Assembly: GCA_027574665.1 (NCBI GenBank)
Contig: CM050666.1
Location: forward strand, 310,001 to 374,000
Source: Rhynochetos jubatus
Lineage: Eukaryota > Chordata > Aves > Eurypygiformes > Rhynochetidae
Direction of reading: 5' to 3'
Length of the DNA: 64,000 bases
Shown: piece by piece, positions 47,192 to 56,625 of the stretch
Layout of the letters: each line of letters starts with the position of its first letter
How positions within the stretch are numbered: the stretch's first letter is position 1
Program-made: the position numbers and the translations under genes
The notes under the pieces: generated by a model
Seen by the model: only the letters and a program-made list of their open reading frames with translations
Told to the model about the DNA's origin: nothing
The model's database searches: none

Positions 47192-49076
47192 CCCGGGAAA
47201 GTCGAAATCCACAGGGTCACCTTCTCTGTGCTAACAGGCTCGGAGAGGCTCGAATGCGCGGCTCGTTGAAGCGTCTTCCCGAACACGGACATCTAAAGCA
47301 GCACTGTAATGCGACCAAACAGAAAGTTAGGAGAGAATTTCTTGTCCCTTCTTGCTGCGCCTTTGCAGAGCACTGCGTGCCAGAGCAGCCGGACCGCTGT
47401 GTTGCTTGCAATCTCCAGTTCCAACAGTGCCACAGTTCCTCGGCAACAGAAAGAGCTAGGAAGGAATTGCTTACGCTGTTTTCTCTCGCTGTGTTCTAGC
47501 AGTTCGTTCCCTTTTCGGCAGAGCGCGGGACCGCTTGCAAAGCTTAGAAACAAACCTCTCCCTTTTCCTCCAAAAGGGAAAGAGCTACGAGAGAATTTCT
47601 TAGTGAAACCTTGTTTGTTTTGGCAGAGCACTGCATGCCTCTTAAGACAGAGCTCTGGATCCCCGGGAAAGTCGAAATCCACAGGGTCACCTTCTCTGTG
47701 CTAACAGGCTCGGAGAGGCTCGAATGGGAGACTCGTTGAAGCTTCTGCCCGAACACGGACATCTGAAGCAGCACTGTAATGCGACCATACAGAAAGAGTT
47801 AGGAGAGAATTTCTTGTCCCTTCTTGCTGCGCCTTTGCAGAGCACTGCGTGCCAGAGCAGCCGGATCGCTGTGTTGCTTGCAATCTCCAGTTGCAACAGT
47901 GCCACAGTTCCTCGGCAACAGAAAGAGCTAGGAAGGAATTGCTTACGCTGTTTTCTCTCGCTGTGCTCTAGCAGTTCGTTCCCTTTTCGGCAGAGCGCGG
48001 GACCGCTTGCAAAGCTTAGAAACAAACCTCTCCCTTTTCCTCCAGAAGGGAAAGAGCTACGAGAGAATTTCTTAGTGAAACCTTGTTTGTTTTGGCAGAG
48101 CACTGCATGCCTCTTAAGACAGAGCTCTGGATCCCCGGGAAAGACGAAATCCACAGGGTCACCTTCTCTGTGCTAACAGGCTCGGAGAGGCTCGAATGCG
48201 CGGCTCGTTGAAGCGTCTGCCTGAACACGGACATCTAAAGCAGCACTGTATGCGACCAAACAGAAAGAGTTAGGAGAGAATTTCTTGTCCCTTCTTGCTG
48301 CGCCTTTGCAGAGCACTGCGTGCCAGAGCAGCCGCATGGCTGTGTTGCTTGCAATCTCCAGTTCCAACAGTGCCACAGTTCCTCGGCAACAGAAAGAGCT
48401 AGGAAGGAATTGCTTACGCTGTTTTCTCTCGCTGTGCTCTAGCAGTTCGTTCCCTTTTCGGCAGAGCGCGGGACCGCTTGCAAAGCTTAGAAACAAACCT
48501 CTCCCTTTTCCTCCAAAAGGGAAAGAGCTACGAGAGAATTTCTTAGGGAAACCTTGTTTGTTTTGGCAGAGCACTGCATGCCTCTTAAGACAGAGCTCTG
48601 TATCCCCGGGAAAGTCGAAATCCACAGGGTCACCTTCTCTGTGCTAACAGGCTCGGAGAGGCTCGAATACGCGGCTCGTTGAAGCGTGTGCCCGAACACG
48701 GACATCTAAAGCAGCACTGTAATGCGACCAAACAGAAAGAGTTAGGAGAGAATTTCTTGTCCCTTCTTGCTGCGCCTTTGCAGAGCACTGCGTGCCAGAG
48801 CAGCCGGATGGCTGTGTTGCTTGCAATCTCCAGTTCCAACAGTGCCACAGTTCCTCGGCAACAGAAAGAGCTAGGAAGGAATTGCTTACGCTGTTTTCTC
48901 TCGCTGTGCTCTAGCAGTTCGTTCCCTTTTCGGCAGAGCGCGGGACCGCTTGCAAAGCTTAGAAACAAACCTCTCCCTTTTCCTCCAAAAGGGAAAGAGC
49001 TAGGAGAGAATTTCTTAGGGAAACCTTGTTTGTTTTGGCAGAGCACTGCATGCCTCTTAAGACAGAGCTCTGGATC
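47192..49076 (+). repeat. Tetramer higher-order repeat, copy 3 (1885 bp, variant form)
   Basis: Monomers are 470, 472, 471 and 472 bp. The first matches copies 1 and 2. The second starts like their AATGGGAGACTCG monomer but has CTCCAGAAGGG and ends in GGGAAAGACGAAATCC. The third (CTGCCTGAACAC, CTGTATGCG deletion, GCCGCATGG) and the fourth (GAATACGCGG, GCGTGTGCCCG) are different from copies 1 and 2. A block of about three monomers was therefore replaced while the period was kept. Confidence 0.86.
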
Positions 49077-50961
49077 CCCGGGAAAGTCGAAATCCACAGG
49101 GTCACCTTCTCTGTGCTAACAGGCTCGGAGAGGCTCGAATGCGCGGCTCGTTGAAGCGTCTTCCCGAACACGGACATCTAAAGCAGCACTGTAATGCGAC
49201 CAAACAGAAAGTTAGGAGAGAATTTCTTGTCCCTTCTTGCTGCGCCTTTGCAGAGCACTGCGTGCCAGAGCAGCCGGACCGCTGTGTTGCTTGCAATCTC
49301 CAGTTCCAACAGTGCCACAGTTCCTCGGCAACAGAAAGAGCTAGGAAGGAATTGCTTACGCTGTTTTCTCTCGCTGTGTTCTAGCAGTTCGTTCCCTTTT
49401 CGGCAGAGCGCGGGACCGCTTGCAAAGCTTAGAAACAAACCTCTCCCTTTTCCTCCAAAAGGGAAAGAGCTACGAGAGAATTTCTTAGTGAAACCTTGTT
49501 TGTTTTGGCAGAGCACTGCATGCCTCTTAAGACAGAGCTCTGGATCCCCGGGAAAGTCGAAATCCACAGGGTCACCTTCTCTGTGCTAACAGGCTCGGAG
49601 AGGCTCGAATGGGAGACTCGTTGAAGCTTCTGCCCGAACACGGACATCTGAAGCAGCACTGTAATGCGACCATACAGAAAGAGTTAGGAGAGAATTTCTT
49701 GTCCCTTCTTGCTGCGCCTTTGCAGAGCACTGCGTGCCAGAGCAGCCGGATCGCTGTGTTGCTTGCAATCTCCAGTTGCAACAGTGCCACAGTTCCTCGG
49801 CAACAGAAAGAGCTAGGAAGGAATTGCTTACGCTGTTTTCTCTCGCTGTGCTCTAGCAGTTCGTTCCCTTTTCGGCAGAGCGCGGGACCGCTTGCAAAGC
49901 TTAGAAACAAACCTCTCCCTTTTCCTCCAGAAGGGAAAGAGCTACGAGAGAATTTCTTAGTGAAACCTTGTTTGTTTTGGCAGAGCACTGCATGCCTCTT
50001 AAGACAGAGCTCTGGATCCCCGGGAAAGACGAAATCCACAGGGTCACCTTCTCTGTGCTAACAGGCTCGGAGAGGCTCGAATGCGCGGCTCGTTGAAGCG
50101 TCTGCCTGAACACGGACATCTAAAGCAGCACTGTATGCGACCAAACAGAAAGAGTTAGGAGAGAATTTCTTGTCCCTTCTTGCTGCGCCTTTGCAGAGCA
50201 CTGCGTGCCAGAGCAGCCGCATGGCTGTGTTGCTTGCAATCTCCAGTTCCAACAGTGCCACAGTTCCTCGGCAACAGAAAGAGCTAGGAAGGAATTGCTT
50301 ACGCTGTTTTCTCTCGCTGTGCTCTAGCAGTTCGTTCCCTTTTCGGCAGAGCGCGGGACCGCTTGCAAAGCTTAGAAACAAACCTCTCCCTTTTCCTCCA
50401 AAAGGGAAAGAGCTACGAGAGAATTTCTTAGGGAAACCTTGTTTGTTTTGGCAGAGCACTGCATGCCTCTTAAGACAGAGCTCTGTATCCCCGGGAAAGT
50501 CGAAATCCACAGGGTCACCTTCTCTGTGCTAACAGGCTCGGAGAGGCTCGAATACGCGGCTCGTTGAAGCGTGTGCCCGAACACGGACATCTAAAGCAGC
50601 ACTGTAATGCGACCAAACAGAAAGAGTTAGGAGAGAATTTCTTGTCCCTTCTTGCTGCGCCTTTGCAGAGCACTGCGTGCCAGAGCAGCCGGATGGCTGT
50701 GTTGCTTGCAATCTCCAGTTCCAACAGTGCCACAGTTCCTCGGCAACAGAAAGAGCTAGGAAGGAATTGCTTACGCTGTTTTCTCTCGCTGTGCTCTAGC
50801 AGTTCGTTCCCTTTTCGGCAGAGCGCGGGACCGCTTGCAAAGCTTAGAAACAAACCTCTCCCTTTTCCTCCAAAAGGGAAAGAGCTACGAGGGAATTTCT
50901 TAGGGAAACCTTGTTTGTTTTGGCAGAGCACTGCATGCCTCTTAAGACAGAGCTCTGGATC
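49077..50961 (+). repeat. Tetramer higher-order repeat, copy 4 (1885 bp, variant form)
   Basis: It repeats copy 3 monomer by monomer. Differences are confined to the end of the fourth monomer, CTACGAGGGAATT here against CTAGGAGAGAATT, and the following boundary, which reads CCCCAGGAAAGTCAAAATCC and has lost two CpGs. Copies 3 and 4 therefore form a younger pair than 2 and 3. Confidence 0.86.
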
Positions 50962-52849
50962 CCCAGGAAAGTCAAAATCCACAGGGTCACCTTCTCTGTG
51001 CTAACAGGCTCGGAGAGGCTCGAATGGGCGGCTCGTTGAAGCGTCTGCCCGAACACGGACATCTAAAGCAGCACTGTAATGCGACCAAACAGAAAGAGTT
51101 AGGAGAGAATTTCTTGTCCCTTCTTGCTGCGCCTTTGCAGAGCACTGCGTGCCAGAGCAGCCGGATCGCTGTGTTGCTTGCAATCTCCAGTTCCAACAGT
51201 GCCACAGTTCCTCGGCAACAGAAAGAGCTAGGAAGGAATTGCTTACGCTGTTTTCTCTCGCTGTGCTCTAGCAGTTCGTTCCCTTTTCGGCAGAGCGCGG
51301 GACCGCTTGCAAAGCTTAGAAACAAACCTCTCCCTTTTCCTCCAAAAGGGAAAGAGCTACGAGAGAATTTCTTAGGGAAACCTTGTTTGTTTTGGCAGAG
51401 CACTGCATGCCTCTTAAGACAGAGCTCTGGATCCCCGGGAAAGTCGAAATCCACAGGGTCACCTTCTCTGTGCTAACAGGCTCGGAGAGGCTCGAATGCG
51501 CGGCTCTTTGAAGCGTCTGCCCGAACACGGACATCTAAAGCAGCACTGTAATGCGACCAAACAGAAAGAGTTAGGGGAGAATTTCTTGTCCCTTCTTGCT
51601 GCGCCTTTGCAGAGCACTGCGTGCCAGAGCAGCCGGATCGCTGTGTTGCTTGCAATCTCCAGTTCCAACAGTGCCACAGTTCCTCGGCAACAGAAAGAGC
51701 TAGGAAGGAATTGCTTGCGCTGTTTTCTCTCGCTGTGTTCTAGCAGTTCGTTCCCTTTTCAGCAGAGCGCGGGACCGCTTGCAAAGCTTAGAAACAAAGC
51801 TCTCCCTTTTCCTCCAAAAGGGAAAGAGCTACGAGAGAATTTCTTAGGGAAACCTTGTTTGTTTTGGCAGAGCACTGCATGCCTCTTAAGACAGAGCTCT
51901 GGATCCCCGGGAAAGTCGAAATCCACAGGGTCACCTTCTCTGTGCTAACAGGCTCGGAGAGGCTCGAATGCGCGGCTCGTTGAAGCGTCTGCCCGAACAC
52001 GGACATCTAAAGCAGCACTGTAATGCGACCAAACAGAAAGAGTTAGGGGAGAATTTCTTGTCCCTTCTTGCTGCGCCTTTGCAGAGCACTGCGTGCCAGA
52101 GCAGCCGGATCGCTGTGTTGCTTGCAATCTCCAGTTCCAACAGTGCCACAGTTCCTCGGCAACAGAAAGAGCTAGGAAGGAATTGCTTACGCTGTTTTCT
52201 CTCGCTGTGCTCTAGCAGTTCGTTCCCTTTTCGGCAGAGCGCGGGACCGCTTGCAAAGCTTAGAAACAAACCTCTCCCTTTTCCTCCAAAAGGGAAAGAG
52301 CTACGAGAGAATTTCTTAGTGAAACCTTGTTTGTTTTGGCAGAGCACTGCATGCCTCTTAAGACAGAGCTCTGGATCCCCGGGAAAGTCGAAATCCACAG
52401 GGTCACCTTCTCTGTGCTAACAGGCTCGGAGAGGCTCGAATGCGCGGCTCGTTGAAGCGTCTGCCCGAACACGGACATCTAAATCAGCACTGTAATGCGA
52501 CCAAACAGAAAGAGTTAGGAGAGGATTTCTTGTCCCTTCTTGCTGCGCCTTTGCAGAGCACTGCGTGCCAGAGCAGCCGGATCGCTGTCTTGCTTGCAAT
52601 CTCCAGTTCCAACAGTGCCACAGTTCCTCGGCAACAGAAAGAGCTAGGAAGGAATTGCTTATGCTGTTTTCTCTCGCTGTGCTCTAGCAGTTCGTTCCCT
52701 TTTCGGCAGAGCGCGGGACCGCTTGCAAAGCTTAGAAACAAACCTCTCCCTTTTCCTCCAAAAGGGAAAGAGCTACGAGGGAATTTCTTAGTGAAACCTT
52801 GTTTGTTTTGGCAGAGCACTGCATGCCTCTTAAGACAGAGCTCTGGATC

Positions 52850-54265
52850 CCCGGGAAAGTCGAAATCCACAGGGTCACCTTCTCTGTGCTAACAGGCTCG
52901 GAGAGGCTCGAATGCGCGGCTCGTTGAAGCGTCTTCCCGAACACGGACATCTAAAGCAGCACTGTAATGCGACCAAACAGAAAGAGTTAGGAGAGAATTT
53001 CTTGTCCCTTCTTGCTGCGCCTTTGCAGAGCACTGCGTGCCAGAGCAGCCGGACCGCTGTGTTGCTTGCAATCTCCAGTTCCAACAGTGCCACAGTTCCT
53101 CGGCAACAGAAAGAGCTAGGAAGGAATTGCTTACGCTGTTTTCTCTCGCTGTGCTCTAGCAGTTCGTTCCCTTTTCGGCAGAGCGCGGGACCGCTTGCAA
53201 AGCTTAGAAACAAACCTCTCCCTTTTCCTCCAGAAGGGAAAGAGCTACGAGAGAATTTCTTAGTGAAACCTTGTTTGTTTTGGCAGAGCACTGCATGCCT
53301 CTTAAGACAGAGCTCTGGATCCCCGGGAAAGTCGAAATCCACAGGGTCACCTTCTCTGTGCTAACAGGCTCGGAGAGGCTCGTATGGGCGGCTCGTTGAA
53401 GCGTCTGCCCGAACACAGACATCTAAAGCAGCACTGTAATGCGACCAAACAGAAAGAGTTAGGAGAGAGTTTCTTGTCCCTTTTTGCTGAGCCTTTGCAG
53501 AGCACTGCGTGCCAGAGCAGCCGGATCGCTGTCTTGCTTGCAATCTCCAGTTCCAACAGTGCCACAGTTCCTCGGCAACAGAAAGAGCTAGGAAGGAATT
53601 GCTTATGCTGTTTTCTCTCGCTGTGTTCTAGCAGTTCGTTCCCTTTTCAGCAGAGCGCGGGACCGCTTGCAAAGCTTAGAAACAAACCTCTCCCTTTTCC
53701 TCCAGAAGGGAAAGAGCTACGAGAGAATTTCTTAGTGAAACCTTGTTTGTTTTGGCAGAGCACTGCATGCCTCTTAAGACAGAGCTCTGGATCCCCGGGA
53801 AAGTCGAAATCCACAGGGTCACCTTCTCTGTGCTAACAGGTTCGGAGAGGCTCGAATGCGCGGCTCGTTGAAGCGTCTGCCCGAACACGGACATCTAAAT
53901 CAGCACTGTAATGCGACCAAACAGAAAGAGTTAGGAGAGGATTTCTTGTCCCGTCTTGCTGCGCCTTTGCAGAGCACTGCGTGCCAGAGCAGCCGGATCG
54001 CTGTGTTGCTTGCAATCTCCAGTTCCAACAGTGCCACAGTTCCTCGGCAACAGAAAGAGCTAGGAAGGAATTGCTTATGCTGTTTTCTCTCGCTGTGCTC
54101 TAGCAGTTCGTTCCCTTTTCGGCAGAGCGCGGGACCGCTTGCAAAGCTTAGAAACAAACCTCTCCCTTTTCCTCCAAAAGGGAAAGAGCTACGAGGGAAT
54201 TTCTTAGTGAAACCTTGTTTGTTTTGGCAGAGCACTGCATGCCTCTTAAGACAGAGCTCTGGATC
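52850..54265 (+). repeat. Trimer higher-order repeat, copy 1 (1416 bp)
   Basis: Three 472-bp monomers. The first has GTCTTCCCG, GGACCGCTG and CTCCAGAAGGG. The second has CGTATGGGCGG, AACACAGAC, GAGAGTTTC, TTTTTGCTGAGCC, TTTTCAGCAG and CTCCAGAAGGG. The third has CAGGTTCGG, CTAAATCAGC, GAGAGGATTTC, TGTCCCGTCTTG and CTACGAGGGAATT. The monomer just upstream (52378) resembles the third but lacks TGTCCCGTC. Confidence 0.83.
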
Positions 54266-55681
54266 CCCGGGAAAGTCGAAATCCACAGGGTCACCTTCTC
54301 TGTGCTAACAGGCTCGGAGAGGCTCGTATGGGCGGCTCGTTGAAGCGTCTTCCCGAACACGGACATCTAAAGCAGCACTGTAATGCGACCAAACAGAAAG
54401 AGTTAGGAGAGAATTTCTTGTCCCTTCTTGCTGCGCCTTTGCAGAGCACTGCGTGCCAGAGCAGCCGGACCGCTGTGTTGCTTGCAATCTCCAGTTCCAA
54501 CAGTGCCACAGTTCCTCGGCAACAGAAAGAGCTAGGAAGGAATTGCTTACGCTGTTTTCTCTCGCTGTGCTCTAGCAGTTCGTTCCCTTTTCGGCAGAGC
54601 GCGGGACCGCTTGCAAAGCTTAGAAACAAACCTCTCCCTTTTCCTCCAGAAGGGAAAGAGCTACGAGAGAATTTCTTAGGGAAACCTTGTTTGTTTTGGC
54701 AGAGCACTGCATGCCTCTTAAGACAGAGCTCTGGATCCCCGGGAAAGTCGAAATCCACAGGGTCACCTTCTCTGTGCTAACAGGCTCGGAGAGGCTCGTA
54801 TGGGCGGCTCGTTGAAGCGTCTGCCCGAACACAGACATCTAAAGCAGCACTGTAATGCGACCAAACAGAAAGAGTTAGGAGAGAGTTTCTTGTCCCTTTT
54901 TTCTGAGCCTTTGCAGAGCACTGCGTGCCAGAGCAGCCGGATCGCTGTGTTGCTTGCAATCTCCAGTTCCAACAGTGCCACAGTTCCTCGGCAACAGAAA
55001 GAGCTAGGAAGGAATTGCTTATGCTGTTTTCTCTCCCTGTGTTCTAGCAGTTCGTTCCCTTTTCAGCAGAGCGCGGGACCGCTTGCAAAGCTTAGAAACA
55101 AACCTCTCCCTTTTCCTCCAGAAGGGAAAGAGCTAGGAGAGAATTTCTTAGTGAAACCTTGTTTGTTTTGGCAGAGCACTGCATGCCTCTTAAGACAGAG
55201 CTCTGGATCCCCGGGAAAGTCGAAATCCACAGGGTCACCTTCTCTGTGCTAACAGGTTCGGAGAGGCTCAAATGCGCGGCTCGTTGAAGCGTCTGCCCGA
55301 ACACGGACATCTAAATCAGCACTGTAATGCGACCAAACAGAAAGAGTTAGGAGAGGATTTCTTGTCCCGTCTTGCTGCGCCTTTGCAGAGCACTGCGTGC
55401 CAGAGCAGCCGGATCGCTGTGTTGCTTGCAATCTCCAGTTCCAACAGTGCCACAGTTCCTCGGCAACAGAAAGAGCTAGGAAGGAATTGCTTACGCTGTT
55501 TTCTCTCGCTGTGCTCTAGCAGTTCGTTCCCTTTTCGGCAGAGCGCGGGACCGCTTGCAAAGCTTAGAAACAAACCTCTCCCTTTTCCTCCAAAAGGGAA
55601 AGAGCTACGAGGGAATTTCTTAGTGAAACCTTGTTTGTTTTGGCAGAGCACTGCATGCCTCTTAAGACAGAGCTCTGGATC
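54266..55681 (+). repeat. Trimer higher-order repeat, copy 2 (1416 bp)
   Basis: The same three monomer types follow in order. Here the first monomer has acquired CGTATGGGCGG, otherwise typical of the second. The second has the private changes TTTTTTCTGAGCC and CTCTCCCTGTG, and ends CTAGGAGAGAATT. The third has GAGAGGCTCAAATG. The six-T run near 54896 is the longest I noticed in the window. Confidence 0.82.
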
Positions 55682-56625
55682 CCCGGGAAAGTCGAAATCC
55701 ACAGGGTCACCTTCTCTGTGCTAACAGGCTCGGAGAGGCTCGTATGGGCGGCTCGTTGAAGCGTCTGCCCGAACACGGACATCTAAAGCAGCACTGTAAT
55801 GCGACCAAACAGAAAGAGTTAGGAGAGAATTTCTTGTCCCTTCTTGCTGCGCCTTTGCAGAGCACTGCATGCCAGAGCAGCCGGATCGCTGTGTTGCTTG
55901 CAATCTCCAGTTCCAACAGTGCCACAGTTCCTCGGCAACAGAAAGAGCTAGGAAGGAATTGCTTACGCTGTTTTCTCTCGCTGTGCTCTAGCAGTTCGTT
56001 CCCTTTTCGGCAGAGCGCGGGACCGCTTGCAAAGCTTAGAAACAAACCTCTCCCTTTTCCTCCAAAAGGGAAAGAGCTACGAGAGAATTTCTTAGTGAAA
56101 CCTTGTTTGTTTTGGCAGAGCACTGCATGCCTCTTAAGACAGAGCTCTGGATCCCCGGGAAAGTCGAAATCCACAGGGTCACCTTCTCTGTGCTAACAGG
56201 CTCGGAGAGGCTCGTATGGGCGGCTCATTGAAGCGTCTGCCCGAACACAGACATCTAAAGCAGCACTGTAATGCGACCAAACAGAAAGAGTTAGGAGAGA
56301 ATTTCTTGTCCCTTCTTGCTGCGCCTTTGCAGAGCACTGCGTGCCAGAGCAGCCGGATGGCTGTGTTGCTTGCAATCTCCAGTTCCAACAGTGCCACAGT
56401 TCCTCGGCAACAGAAAGAGCTAGGAAGGAATTGCTTACGCTGTTTTCTCTCGCTGTGCTCTAGCAGTTCGTTCCCTTTTCGGCAGAGCGCGGGACCGCTT
56501 GCAAAGCTTAGAAACAAACCTCTCCCTTTTCCTCCAAAAGGGAAAGAGCTACGAGAGAATTTCTTAGGGAAACCTTGTTTGTTTTGGCAGAGCACTGCAT
56601 GCCTCTTAAGACAGAGCTCTGGATC
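55682..56625 (+). repeat. Two monomers interrupting the trimer array
   Basis: Both monomers begin with CGTATGGG, as second-position trimer monomers do, but their bodies are of the common type (TTGTCCCTTCTTGCTGCGCC, CTCCAAAAGGG). They look like recombinants that joined a trimer-type linker to an ordinary A body. The second has GGCTCATTG, a CpG loss also seen near 2434. Confidence 0.7.
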
